A stretch of 64,000 bases of DNA from Flavobacterium sp. SLB02 (GCF_009664855.1 NZ_CP045928.1:5558565-5622564), one strand, 5' to 3'. Positions 24,924 through 33,040 are shown, counted from the stretch's first letter. Notes: generated by a model from the sequence alone, not told the origin. Made by a program: numbers and translations.

Positions 24924-26393
24924 ATGAACACATTACTATTAACAGACGGTTACAAAGTTGACCACAGAAGACAATACCCAGACAAAACCACATTAGTATA
25001 TTCTAACTGGACGCCTAGAAAATCAAGAATCGAAGGACTTGATGAGGTCGTGTTTTTTGGATTGCAATATTTTATCAAGAAATATATTATTCATGATTTT
25101 GATACATATTTCTTCAAACAGCCAAAAGAAGAAGTGGTTAAAAAATACGCACGCCGAATCAATAATTATTTAGGTGAAAACCAGGTTGGGACAAAACATA
25201 TCGAAGATTTACACGATTTAGGATATATCCCGATGGTTTTTAAAGCTTTGCCGGAAGGAGTAAGCGTACCTTTGAGAGTGCCAATGTTTACGATGTACAA
25301 TACGATTCCGGAATTTTTCTGGTTGACGAATTATTTCGAAACTCTACTTTCAGCAGTAGTTTGGTTGCCTTGTAACTCTGCTACAATTGCGAAAGAATAT
25401 AGAAAAGTATTAGACAAATATGCTGATGAAACGTCCTCTGTTCCTGAATTTGTAGACTGGCAGGCACATGATTTCTCAATGAGAGGAATGGGTGGAATAG
25501 AAGCGGCAATAACTTCTGCAGCAGGACATTTGTTAAGCTTTACAGGTTCTGATACAATTCCGGTAATTGATTTCTTCGAAGAATATTACAATGCCAATTC
25601 AGATACTGAATTAATCGCAGGTTCAGTTGCCGCAACAGAGCATTCTGTAATGTGCATGGGAACTACCGAAGGCGAATGCGAAACGTTCAAAAGATTAGTG
25701 ACAGAAGTTTATCCAAAAGGAATCGTTTCTATCGTTTCTGATACCTGGGATTTATGGAAAGTGCTAACGGACTATTTGCCAAGATTAAAAGAAGATATTG
25801 TTGCCAGAGAAGGTAAAGTTGTGATTCGTCCTGATAGCGGTGATCCGGTTGATATTATCTGCGGAAATCCAAACGGAAAAACCGAACAAGAGAAGAAAGG
25901 TGTAATTGAGCTGCTTTGGGATGTTTTTGGAGGTACAACTAATGCAAAAGGATACAAAGAGCTTATTCCTCAAATTGGAGCTATTTACGGGGATAGTATT
26001 ACGGTAGCAAGAGCGATTCAAATTTGCGAGAGATTAAAAGAAAAAGGTTTCGCTTCGACCAATGTTGTTTTAGGAATTGGATCATTTACCTATCAATACA
26101 ATACCAGAGATACTTTTGGTTTTGCGATGAAAGCCACTTACGGAGAAGTGGATGGAGAAGGAAGAGCCATCTTCAAAGATCCAATCACAGATGACGGAAC
26201 TAAAAAATCTGCCAAAGGATTAATGAAAATCGACTTAATTGACGGTGTATATCATTTAACCGATAATGTTTCATGGGAAGAAGAAAAACAAGGGGAATTG
26301 AAAGAAGTTTTCAGAGACGGAAAACTTTTAGTAGATCAGTCTTTAAGTGATATTAGATCACGTGTTAAAAGTGATGTTAATATTGAAGCATAA
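24924..26393 (+). CDS. nadV: Nicotinamide phosphoribosyltransferase (NadV/NAMPT type)
   Basis: A cytoplasmic 489-aa enzyme of NAMPT length. NAMPT-type active-site residues are visible: HDFSMRG with Arg187, GSDT with Asp210 (the residue that favours nicotinamide over nicotinate), His240 in AATEHSVM, and IRPDSGDP with Arg302 and Asp304. It would join nicotinamide to PRPP giving NMN. The related phage NARP1 transferase instead uses ADP-ribose pyrophosphate and gives NAD+ directly. No NMN adenylyltransferase is in this operon. It is the last gene of the island, followed by repeats and a terminator at 26591-26616. Together with the Prs-like gene it brackets the island. Confidence 0.92.
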   Translation: MNTLLLTDGYKVDHRRQYPDKTTLVYSNWTPRKSRIEGLDEVVFFGLQYFIKKYIIHDFDTYFFKQPKEEVVKKYARRINNYLGENQVGTKHIEDLHDLGYIPMVFKALPEGVSVPLRVPMFTMYNTIPEFFWLTNYFETLLSAVVWLPCNSATIAKEYRKVLDKYADETSSVPEFVDWQAHDFSMRGMGGIEAAITSAAGHLLSFTGSDTIPVIDFFEEYYNANSDTELIAGSVAATEHSVMCMGTTEGECETFKRLVTEVYPKGIVSIVSDTWDLWKVLTDYLPRLKEDIVAREGKVVIRPDSGDPVDIICGNPNGKTEQEKKGVIELLWDVFGGTTNAKGYKELIPQIGAIYGDSITVARAIQICERLKEKGFASTNVVLGIGSFTYQYNTRDTFGFAMKATYGEVDGEGRAIFKDPITDDGTKKSAKGLMKIDLIDGVYHLTDNVSWEEEKQGELKEVFRDGKLLVDQSLSDIRSRVKSDVNIEA

Positions 26394-26421
26394 CAATTCA
26401 ACTATCTGTTGAATTGATAGA

Positions 26422-26560
26422 AGTCCCAGAGGGACGATATATTTATAGCATTGAAGTGTTCTATTTCAAAAAGCCCCATCGGGGTGATATATGTCGCTCA
26501 GCTGGAGCTTTAAAATGTTTGTGAATTATTTTTTCTATAAATATTTAGCTTCTCTGGAGC
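26422..26560. repeat. Dispersed palindromic repeat, CCCAGAGGGACGATAT type
   Basis: Two or three imperfect units (TCCCAGAGGGACGATAT, CCCCATCGGGGTGATAT, AGCTGGAGCT) with small palindromic cores separated by TTTATAG-like spacers. It lies directly after nadV. Confidence 0.6.
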
Positions 26561-26590
26561 TGTTTATGAAGTAAATTATATTAAAAACGA

Positions 26591-26620
26591 AAGCCTGAAT
26601 TTTGAAATTCAGGCTTTTTT
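26591..26620. terminator. Bidirectional terminator after nadV
   Basis: Perfect arms AAGCCTGAATTT and AAATTCAGGCTT with a minimal loop and a T run. It separates the NAD island from the convergent 26635-27339 gene. Confidence 0.88.
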
Positions 26621-26634
26621 CTTTTTGTACTTAT

Positions 26635-27339
26635 CTAACAGCAATATTTTGCTCTCAATTCTTGTGCTTCTTCATCAGAATCGTATCCTATCAAAAGCAA
26701 TCCTTCTGTACATTCCATCCTTTTTTCTCTAATCAATTTTGCAATAAAAAGTTCAAATTTCATGAATGAACGATATTCAGAATTTATTAAATTTAGATAT
26801 CTTCTTTGATATGGGATTTTTTCATTGGTAATGATATTCAATAAAGCTGATTGTAATTCATCAATATGTCTTTCGGAATCTAATTTAAAATTTAGGGAAA
26901 TTTTTTGATCATCATAAACGAAAGAAATTGAGTTATGTACTCCGTTACTGTACATCGGACCAGATCGTGTGTTTTCATTTCTTTGACCAGAGTACGAATT
27001 TCCAAATACAATTAAATCTTCAATTTTATTGTATAAATATTCCTTTGATTCAATAAGTAAAAAGTCATCTTCAAAAGACATACTTCCTATAAAATGACCA
27101 TTTAAATTTTCATATTCATTTAACCGAATTGCGCCCCCAATAATATAAGTTATAAAAGGAATTATAAGTAAACAATATGTATATTCTGAAATATCGTATC
27201 CAAATGATTTTTCAATAAAAACAAGCAATAACGAATATGAAATAATTGCAGTTAAAGAATACCAAGTTAGCTTTTCAGACAAAGTAAAGTCGAATTGTCT
27301 GGATTTCTTCGGATAAAAAATCGAAGCGGAGAAAGACAT
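26635..27339 (-). CDS. Hypothetical two-transmembrane-segment protein
   Basis: An unrecognised 234-aa protein. Two hydrophobic segments at about residues 26-46 (LTAIISYSLLLVFIEKSFG) and 53-72 (TYCLLIIPFITYIIGGAI) would hold it in the inner membrane. The rest is a soluble domain with a PH-like, beta-rich look (FEDDFLLIESKEYLYNKIEDL), and the C-terminus ends in Cys-Cys. It begins directly at the nadD stop with no gap, so it is co-transcribed with nadD. Relatives with a 'two TM plus PH-like' layout are often bacterial membrane-anchored proteins of unknown function. Confidence 0.65.
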   Translation of the reverse strand: MSFSASIFYPKKSRQFDFTLSEKLTWYSLTAIISYSLLLVFIEKSFGYDISEYTYCLLIIPFITYIIGGAIRLNEYENLNGHFIGSMSFEDDFLLIESKEYLYNKIEDLIVFGNSYSGQRNENTRSGPMYSNGVHNSISFVYDDQKISLNFKLDSERHIDELQSALLNIITNEKIPYQRRYLNLINSEYRSFMKFELFIAKLIREKRMECTEGLLLIGYDSDEEAQELRAKYCC

Positions 27340-27945
27340 TTATTTCTTGTAAAAATTATTATGATCAATATATTCCCAAACTTTCGGAGGCAATAACGGT
27401 TGAATATTTTTCCCTTCTTTAATACTTTTTCGAATAAAAGTAGCCGAAATCTCTACAATAGGCGCATCAATAATATGAATATTAGGATGCGATTTTAAAG
27501 TGTTTGGTTCTTCCTCTAAAGTTTCACCAGTTTGTGTTTTGTCTTCGAGTCTTGGATAAACATAAATTTCGTAGTGCTCTAAAAGTACCTCATAGTTTTT
27601 CCATTTATGAAGCGTTTTCAGATTGTCTTCGCCCATGATTAAGGAGAAATCATGCGTAGGATACTTTTCATGCAAATGAACCAAAGTATTTACCGTATAA
27701 TTGGGTTGAGGTAATTTGAATTCAATATCAGACGGCTTTATTTTAGGATAATCTTCTGTTGCCAGATGCACCATTTCTAAACGTTGATGATCGTCTAATA
27801 AGGTAGATTTCTTTTTTAACGGATTATGAGGCGTAACCACCATCCAAATCTGATCTAAATCGGCAAACTCAGCCATATGATTGGCAATAATTAAGTGGCC
27901 AACATGAATGGGATTATACGTTCCGAAATAAAGGCCTATCTTCAT
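27340..27945 (-). CDS. nadD: Nicotinate-nucleotide adenylyltransferase
   Basis: A cytoplasmic enzyme that joins nicotinate mononucleotide to ATP to give deamido-NAD in the main NAD pathway. The start at 27945 begins MKIGLYFGTYNPIHVGHL, the nucleotidyltransferase GxxNPxHxGH motif; a reading from 27969 adds eight doubtful residues. The second signature, SATFIRKSI near the C-terminus, binds the ATP triphosphate. At 201 aa it has the normal length. It is the only adenylyltransferase in the window and lies convergent to the NadV island, with no NrtR-like site visible near it. It belongs to the yicC-gmk-nadD cluster typical of Bacteroidota. Confidence 0.95.
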   Translation of the reverse strand: MKIGLYFGTYNPIHVGHLIIANHMAEFADLDQIWMVVTPHNPLKKKSTLLDDHQRLEMVHLATEDYPKIKPSDIEFKLPQPNYTVNTLVHLHEKYPTHDFSLIMGEDNLKTLHKWKNYEVLLEHYEIYVYPRLEDKTQTGETLEEEPNTLKSHPNIHIIDAPIVEISATFIRKSIKEGKNIQPLLPPKVWEYIDHNNFYKK

Positions 27946-28013
27946 AAAAGAGTTTTTTTCATAATTCAAATAGTAAGTATTACATTCAAATTAATCTGTG
28001 GTATTAAAATAGC

Positions 28014-28436
28014 TTAGTAACGATTCTTTTTTGAAATCAAACAATCAATAGAGAATTTACCACTTCCGGTTACCAAAAGAAGTAGATAAAACAGCAAATA
28101 TAAAATTCCCATTTCCTTTACATCGATTGGATCAGCGCCATGAATAACAAATACAGCAACCAGCATTGTAATAATTAATGGCAAAGTAGCCAATCTTGTG
28201 GCTAAACCAATAAAAATAAAAAAAGAACAAATTACTTCTGCAAAAACAGCAAGACTCAACGAAGCTGTTTTTCCTACTCCAAGCGGATCAGGAAACTGAA
28301 TTTCACCTCCGGCCAAAAGCATATTGAGTTTAGATAATCCGTGAGAAATCATCAATGTCGCAATGGCTATTCTAATGACAAGAATAATGATGCTTAGATA
28401 ATTCTCGTTTCTTTTTATTTCAAATAAATTAATCAT
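28014..28436 (-). CDS. DoxX family membrane protein
   Basis: A 140-aa inner-membrane protein with four hydrophobic helices (about 17-35, 52-78, 82-102, 110-128) and the DoxX-type segments RIAIATLMISHGLSKL and LATLPLIITMLVAVFVIHG. The family is named after a subunit of an archaeal terminal quinol oxidase, but most bacterial members have no proven role; some act in redox stress. It lies between gmk and nadD on the same strand, 68 bases from nadD. Confidence 0.88.
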   Translation of the reverse strand: MINLFEIKRNENYLSIIILVIRIAIATLMISHGLSKLNMLLAGGEIQFPDPLGVGKTASLSLAVFAEVICSFFIFIGLATRLATLPLIITMLVAVFVIHGADPIDVKEMGILYLLFYLLLLVTGSGKFSIDCLISKKNRY

Positions 28437-28511
28437 AATACAGATATTAATAGCGGTTAGATCAAAAGCTAACGGCTGTTTCTCTAAAAAAGTATTGATT
28501 TTATGAAGTTT

Positions 28512-29087
28512 CTAATCTTTATTTACAAAAGCTTTTACCAATTGATACGCTTCTTCTTTAGCCGTATCTAAATCGTAATTTTTTATAATAGTATCAAACT
28601 GAGGGGCAGTAGCCAACTCAACAGAAGCTTTTGCAATACGCATATTGATCTTGTCATCACTTTCGGTAGAACGCTCTTTCAATCTGCGTTTTAGTTCATC
28701 TACACTTGGTGGTTTTACAAAAACAGCCAAAGTCTGATCCGGAAATTTGTGTTTGATACGCAATCCGCCGGCAACATCAATATCAAAAATTACATTTTTA
28801 CCCAAAGCCCAGATACGTTCTATTTCGGCTTTCAAAGTACCGTAAAAATTGTCACGATATACTTCTTCCCATTCCAGGAAATTCTCGGCTTTAATGTGTT
28901 TTTTGAATTCTTCCAGCGAAATAAAATAATAATCTTTTCCGTGTTCCTCTTCTCCACGTGGGTCGCGTGAAGCCGCTGAGATCGAAAATTCTAAATTTAA
29001 ATCTTCTTTCCCAAGTAAGTGTCTTACTATAGTTGTTTTTCCTGATCCCGAAGGTGCTGAGAAAACAATTAATTTTCCTTTGTTCAT
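28512..29087 (-). CDS. gmk: Guanylate kinase
   Basis: A cytoplasmic kinase that phosphorylates GMP to GDP with ATP. At 191 aa it is of normal length. The P-loop FSAPSGSGKTT is at about residues 8-18, the GMP-binding block SAASRDPRGEEEHGKDY follows, and the lid contains RLKERSTESDDKINMR. The usual threonine of the SxTTRxPRxGE block is replaced here by SAASRDPR, as in other Bacteroidota. It is downstream of yicC and a small secreted protein gene on the same strand. Confidence 0.95.
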   Translation of the reverse strand: MNKGKLIVFSAPSGSGKTTIVRHLLGKEDLNLEFSISAASRDPRGEEEHGKDYYFISLEEFKKHIKAENFLEWEEVYRDNFYGTLKAEIERIWALGKNVIFDIDVAGGLRIKHKFPDQTLAVFVKPPSVDELKRRLKERSTESDDKINMRIAKASVELATAPQFDTIIKNYDLDTAKEEAYQLVKAFVNKD

Positions 29088-29113
29088 TCTTTATTTATAT
29101 GTGATCAATCATT

Positions 29114-29713
29114 TCAGAGATTAAACTCTTTCTTTAGGATTGATAATATTTCATTATATGCGATTAGTTCATCAACTTTTGGATAGTATTTTAAATAGGT
29201 TTCCGGATTATAAAAAGAAAAGTTATTCTCAATCTTTCCATTTTTAATATAAACCTGATATCCCACTCCATCTGTAACAACAACTTTTTTTCTGTTAAGT
29301 ACCTTTTCTCCCTTTTGTAAATCTATAAATGGAGTGCTTAATTTGTATTCTACTCTTTCTATATCTGGAAGAAATTCCACATTCGTTAACAGTAAATTAA
29401 GCCAGATTAAGTTCGCATCTTTTGGCTTCAATTTTCCAATAGATTCTTTAGGGAAAATTAATCCATCAATTTTTGTTACTTGATTTAGGTTTTTGGAGTA
29501 TGAATACTTATAAACTTTCCAATTGTCTTTCCCTTCATCATACATTCTCAATATTTGCATTGTGTTGGTAATGGAATAATCTTTATAAATGCGAATTTCT
29601 TTTTCAAATCCTAACATATCCGATATTTCTAAAACCTTATTGATTTCTGAAATTTCCTGAGCTTTAACATGAAAGCTAAACAAAAGGATAATGAGAAAAA
29701 GAAAAACTTTCAT
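29114..29713 (-). CDS. Secreted hypothetical protein (199 aa)
   Basis: No known family is recognised. A signal peptide (MKVFLFLIILLFSFHVKAQE) predicts export to the periplasm or outer membrane, without a lipobox. The mature part mixes beta strands and helices and has no cysteines. It sits between yicC (6-base gap) and gmk (26-base gap) on the same strand and is probably co-transcribed, though its function need not be related to theirs. Codon use looks like its neighbours. Confidence 0.7.
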   Translation of the reverse strand: MKVFLFLIILLFSFHVKAQEISEINKVLEISDMLGFEKEIRIYKDYSITNTMQILRMYDEGKDNWKVYKYSYSKNLNQVTKIDGLIFPKESIGKLKPKDANLIWLNLLLTNVEFLPDIERVEYKLSTPFIDLQKGEKVLNRKKVVVTDGVGYQVYIKNGKIENNFSFYNPETYLKYYPKVDELIAYNEILSILKKEFNL

Positions 29714-29719
29714 CAGGAT

Positions 29720-30580
29720 TTAAAGTACATTTAATACCTGTTCCTTGATCTTCTCCAGTTCATCCTTCATCATCACCACCAACTTTTGCATTTGCGCATG
29801 ATTCGATTTAGAGCCCATAGTATTGATCTCGCGACCCATTTCCTGAGTTATAAAACCTAATTTACGACCATTCGCTTCAGTACCTTTTATAGTTTCTAAG
29901 AAATAATCTAAATGATTTGTCAAACGCACTTTTTCCTCCGTAATATCCAGTTTTTCCAGATAATAAATCAATTCCTGTTCGAAACGATTTTCATCAACAT
30001 TCACTTTCAATTCAGCTATTGCAGTTTGCAAACGATCTTTGATAGCCTGAACACGTTCTGGATCAAGAGCCAAAGCGTCGTTCATATACTGGCGGATATT
30101 TCCAATTCTTAAGTTGAATTCTTTTTCAAGAGATTCGCCTTCGTCTTTTCTAAAAGTTAAGATATTTTGCAGCGCTTCGTCAATAATCACCTGAATTTGT
30201 TCCCAATCGTTTTCATCGATTTCCTCACGTTCCGTTTTTAGCGTATCAGGCATACGAACCGCCATTTTCATCAATTCAGTTTCGTCAGCATCAGGATAAA
30301 CTTCTCTAAGCTGAGCAATGTAGTTTTTTACAACAGGTACATTTACTTTAGTCGAAGTTTGTTCAGAAGTACTTTCAATGTAAATCCCGAAATCAATCTT
30401 TCCTCTTTCTAGTTTTGTAGAGATCAAAGTCCTTAAACCTAATTCCATTTCGCGATAAAGCGACGGCATTCTTACGTTTAAATCTAAACCTTTACTATTT
30501 AAGGATTTTACTTCAACGGTAATTTTTTTTGTAGGCAATTGCAAAGAAGCTTTGCCAAACCCTGTCATAGATTGTATCAT
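29720..30580 (-). CDS. yicC: YicC/YloC family endoribonuclease
   Basis: A cytoplasmic 286-aa protein. The family signature MTGFGKA is at the N-terminus, EVKSLNSKGLDLNVRMP follows at about residues 24-40, and the conserved C-terminal block reads GRKLGFITQEMGREINTMGSK. E. coli YicC is an endoribonuclease that acts on certain small RNAs such as RyhB. It heads the yicC - small secreted protein - gmk - doxX - nadD gene string, a conserved arrangement with gmk in many bacteria. Confidence 0.93.
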   Translation of the reverse strand: MIQSMTGFGKASLQLPTKKITVEVKSLNSKGLDLNVRMPSLYREMELGLRTLISTKLERGKIDFGIYIESTSEQTSTKVNVPVVKNYIAQLREVYPDADETELMKMAVRMPDTLKTEREEIDENDWEQIQVIIDEALQNILTFRKDEGESLEKEFNLRIGNIRQYMNDALALDPERVQAIKDRLQTAIAELKVNVDENRFEQELIYYLEKLDITEEKVRLTNHLDYFLETIKGTEANGRKLGFITQEMGREINTMGSKSNHAQMQKLVVMMKDELEKIKEQVLNVL

Positions 30581-30676
30581 ATAATTGAGTATAAAGGCGC
30601 AAAGATAAATAAAACTTTGCAGTCTTGGGTTGTAAATAACTAATCTGTTAAAACCGTTATTAGATTAAGATTTTTT

Positions 30677-30835
30677 CGCCACGAATTTCACGAATTTGAA
30701 CCAATTATTTGTTGAGCTTAAAAGTTGCCACAGATTAAAAAGATTCTCAAAGATTGGTAAAATCTATAAAATCATTTTAATTTGTGGCAAAAGAAAAACA
30801 CTGAATTCACAATAATTAAATTCGTGGCTAACTTT
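30677..30835. repeat. Dispersed repeat, 'GCCACAGATTAAAAAGATT' type, copy 2
   Basis: The same element as at 15009-15165: CGCCACGAATTTCACGAATT, then GCCACAGATTAAAAAGATTC, then TTTGTGGCAAA and AATTCGTGGC. It fills the first half of the gap upstream of yicC. No gene is recognised here. Confidence 0.7.
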
Positions 30836-30855
30836 TTTATAACCAGAATTTTAAT

Positions 30856-30955
30856 TTGGGCGTTTCCTCCGGCCGGGCTATCCGCTTGAATCTTTTTTTG
30901 AGCAGAAAAAGCTCAAAAAAAGGATTTCCGCTTCTATCCCCAACCCAAACTAGTA
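30856..30955. repeat. Hairpin-forming intergenic repeat, 'GGATTTCCGCTTCTATCCC' type
   Basis: GGGCGTTTCCTCCGGCCGGG and GGATTTCCGCTTCTATCCC flank a perfect hairpin with arms CTTTTTTTGAGC (30892-30903) and GCTCAAAAAAAG (30911-30922). I recall closely similar 'GGGCGTTTCC...CTATCCGCT...GGATTTCCGCTTCTATCCC' elements in many copies in Flavobacterium genomes. It behaves like a REP-type element; an apparent 64-codon frame across it is an artefact. Confidence 0.65.
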
Positions 30956-30976
30956 TTCATTACAGCTTTAAAGTTA

Positions 30977-31330
30977 TTATTGTTCTAAAGCTTTCTGAAC
31001 CTGCAATGTTACAGGTTGTGTATTACCAATATAAATCTTTTCATCAATAATAAAAACCGGACGACTTAAAAAAGTATAATGTTCTAAAATGTATTTTTTA
31101 TAATCATCCTCAGTCAACGATTTATTCTTTAAATCCATCGATTTGTACAATTGGGCTTTCTTGCTAAACAAAGCCTCGTAGCTTCCGGCAAGCTTGTACA
31201 TTTTTTCCAGTTCTGCCTCTGTAATTGGGTTTTGTTTGATATCATGAAAAACCAGATTATTGTCCTTTGGTAAGCTTTTGATGATTTTGCGACACGTATC
31301 GCAAGAAGCCAAATAATATATTTTATTCAT
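30977..31330 (-). CDS. Arsenate reductase / Spx family protein (thioredoxin fold)
   Basis: A 117-aa cytoplasmic protein of the ArsC/Spx/YffB fold. The start at 31330 gives MNKIYYLASCDTCRK with a CxxC pair (Cys10, Cys13) at the usual place after the first strand; a reading from 31366 adds an unlikely N-terminus. The segments DIKQNPITEAEL and LSRPVFIIDEKIYIG match the family. Single-cysteine reduction of arsenate or a Spx-like regulatory role cannot be told apart; true ArsC usually has CxxS or CxT and further arginines not clear here. It stands alone and is divergent from the DinB-like gene. Confidence 0.85.
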   Translation of the reverse strand: MNKIYYLASCDTCRKIIKSLPKDNNLVFHDIKQNPITEAELEKMYKLAGSYEALFSKKAQLYKSMDLKNKSLTEDDYKKYILEHYTFLSRPVFIIDEKIYIGNTQPVTLQVQKALEQ

Positions 31331-31408
31331 GTTTTTTAAATTTAAGAGACTACAAAGAAAATTCATTTAAAACTGAAAAATGCCTAATTTTAGAAAAAAA
31401 ATAAAATT

Positions 31409-31864
31409 ATGAACTCAGTTTTTGAAGTACAGAAAACCATTAGGGAAATTCTTCTAAAGGTTTTAGATCATCATTCATTAGAACAATTAAATAAAATTCC
31501 GCAAGGATTTAGCAATAACCTGATCTGGAATATTGCCCATTGCATTTCCTCGCAACAGGTTTTAATCTATAAATTGTCAGGTTTGCCAACCATGGCTTCA
31601 GATGAATTTATTGCACGATACAAAAAAGGAACCAAACCAGAAGGTGATGTTTCACAAGTTGAAGTTGATGAAATCAGAATCTTACTTTCTACAACTTTGC
31701 ATCAAACCGAACAGGATTTTGCAAATAACCTGTTTGTAAATTACAATGAATACACCACAAGCTTAGGCTTTACGCTCAAAAATATCGATGGAGCTTTAGA
31801 TTTTAATAATTATCATGAAGGAATCCATAGCGGAATTATCATGAGTATTAGAAAGTTTGTTTAA
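31409..31864 (+). CDS. DinB family protein
   Basis: A 151-aa four-helix DinB-like protein (DinB_2 type). Histidines that could bind a metal are visible at about residue 45 (NIAHCISSQQ) and near the end (NYHEGIHSG), in the arrangement seen in DinB/YfiT proteins. Many members are bacillithiol- or other thiol-dependent transferases; the rest are uncharacterised. It is a single gene with a terminator at 31900-31932. The exact reaction cannot be predicted. Confidence 0.88.
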   Translation: MNSVFEVQKTIREILLKVLDHHSLEQLNKIPQGFSNNLIWNIAHCISSQQVLIYKLSGLPTMASDEFIARYKKGTKPEGDVSQVEVDEIRILLSTTLHQTEQDFANNLFVNYNEYTTSLGFTLKNIDGALDFNNYHEGIHSGIIMSIRKFV

Positions 31865-31899
31865 GCTTTAGATGCACTTCTATTATTATTTAAAATAGA

Positions 31900-31932
31900 A
31901 AACCCGACAGGATTTTAAAACCTGTCGGGTTT
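31900..31932. terminator. Bidirectional terminator
   Basis: Perfect arms AAACCCGACAGG and CCTGTCGGGTTT around a 9-base loop, between the DinB-like gene and the convergent rlpA-like gene. Confidence 0.82.
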
Positions 31933-31949
31933 GAATATCGAATATTTCA

Positions 31950-32447
31950 TTATTCCACTATAGTTTCTATTGTTACTTTCATTGCGCCACTTCCTTTGCT
32001 CTTGGTGATTTCCATAAAAGCCCTTTTAGATAAATCAAGTTCTCTTGTTCTCACAAACGGTCCGCGATCTGTTACTTTAACGATGACAAATTTTCCGTTA
32101 GCTTCATTTGTTACTTTTATTCTGGTGCCAAATGGCAGTTTTTTATGCGCTGCAGTATATTTACTATTACTAAATCGGGCTCCGCTTGCTGTTTTTTTTC
32201 CGTTAAAACGGTCAGCGTAGTAAGAGGCGTGAGCATTTTTTTTATAAGGTTTTAGCTTTAAACCTTTATCAGTAAAAACAGAATCGGTTGGGATGGCAAG
32301 TATATCGGGTTTTACCATTTTTACCGTATCCTGCGAGGTTTTAGGTTTAGGTTCTGTTGCTGGTTTTGTTTGACTTATGACATAAGTAAAACAGCTTAAA
32401 AAAGTTATTGTAAGGCTGGTAAGTATAATGTTTTTTTTACTTCTCAT
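31950..32447 (-). CDS. rlpA: RlpA-family septal ring lytic transglycosylase (double-psi beta-barrel)
   Basis: A 165-aa exported protein: signal or anchor segment at about residues 7-25, a proline/lysine/threonine-rich linker (TKPATEPKPKTSQ) and a double-psi beta-barrel at about 70-165 with the RlpA signature ASYYADRFNGKKTASG, LPFGTRIKVTN and VTDRGPF. RlpA proteins cut naked glycan strands at the division septum. The SPOR domain found in longer members is missing, so only the catalytic barrel remains; this short form is common in flavobacteria. Confidence 0.9.
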   Translation of the reverse strand: MRSKKNIILTSLTITFLSCFTYVISQTKPATEPKPKTSQDTVKMVKPDILAIPTDSVFTDKGLKLKPYKKNAHASYYADRFNGKKTASGARFSNSKYTAAHKKLPFGTRIKVTNEANGKFVIVKVTDRGPFVRTRELDLSKRAFMEITKSKGSGAMKVTIETIVE

Positions 32448-32502
32448 GGGTTATTTTTTTTCAGACTTGGGGAGTTTGTACAAATAATATGCCGAGATAA
32501 AA

Positions 32503-32526
32503 AAAGCCCTATTATTTTAGGGCTTT
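32503..32526 (-). terminator. Terminator after the 140-aa membrane protein gene
   Basis: Arms AAAGCCCT and AGGGCTTT around an 8-base loop, followed by seven T on the minus strand. Confidence 0.78.
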
Positions 32527-32535
32527 AATTGGTTT

Positions 32536-32958
32536 TTAGAACCAAAGGTTCCATGGGATTCTACTTAATATAAGCAATAATCCTAATCCGTAATAAATAG
32601 CAAAAGTTTTAAATTTAGCTTCGCTATTAATTAATTTTTTATGTTTCGACCATCCAATAGTGATCAAAATGATAGCAATAAGATTGATTAATGGATGTTC
32701 TAGTGAAGTTAATCTTAGTTCTGCATTAGACATTTGCCCGAAAGCTGCTTTTCCTAAAGGAGAAACAAAATAAAGTATTATTCCAATCAATAATTGAGTG
32801 TGAGTTCCGATTAAGGCAAACAATGCAATTTTACGATCCTTAGCTGTAAAATCTTTCTTTGAAGTTACTCCAATAATGGCATTTACAACTGCAATTAATA
32901 AAAGCAAAAGTGCTAAATAAGCCCAGCCAGAATGGAATTTTTGTAGAAAATGGTACAT
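32536..32958 (-). CDS. Four-helix inner-membrane protein, function unknown
   Basis: A 140-aa protein with four membrane helices (about 12-32, 44-66, 86-104, 121-138). Histidines near helix ends (His9, His53, His87 and His105) might hold a haem, and as I recall such flavobacterial proteins are sometimes named 'cytochrome B'; this is not demonstrated. No signal peptide is present. The gene is alone between two hairpin terminators and is transcribed on its own. Confidence 0.7.
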   Translation of the reverse strand: MYHFLQKFHSGWAYLALLLLLIAVVNAIIGVTSKKDFTAKDRKIALFALIGTHTQLLIGIILYFVSPLGKAAFGQMSNAELRLTSLEHPLINLIAIILITIGWSKHKKLINSEAKFKTFAIYYGLGLLLILSRIPWNLWF

Positions 32959-33004
32959 AAATTAATTTTTTTGTTAAAACAAATATAGCAAAAAAGGCAT
33001 AAAA

Positions 33005-33040
33005 AAAACGGCATTAGACTAAAAGTCAACGCCGTTTTTT
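33005..33040 (-). terminator. Terminator after the second TonB receptor
   Basis: Arms AAAACGGC and GCCGTTTT with a further inner pairing GACT/AGTC, and eight T on the minus strand after the stem. Confidence 0.8.

Noticed and set aside
15192-26393. Prophage or recently acquired island
   Set aside because: No integrase, structural phage genes, tRNA target or attachment repeats are visible, and base composition matches the neighbours.
30856-31050. A 64-codon plus-strand gene upstream of the ArsC-like gene
   Set aside because: It runs across the palindromic GGATTTCCGC repeat and into the antisense of the ArsC-like gene; no coding signs.
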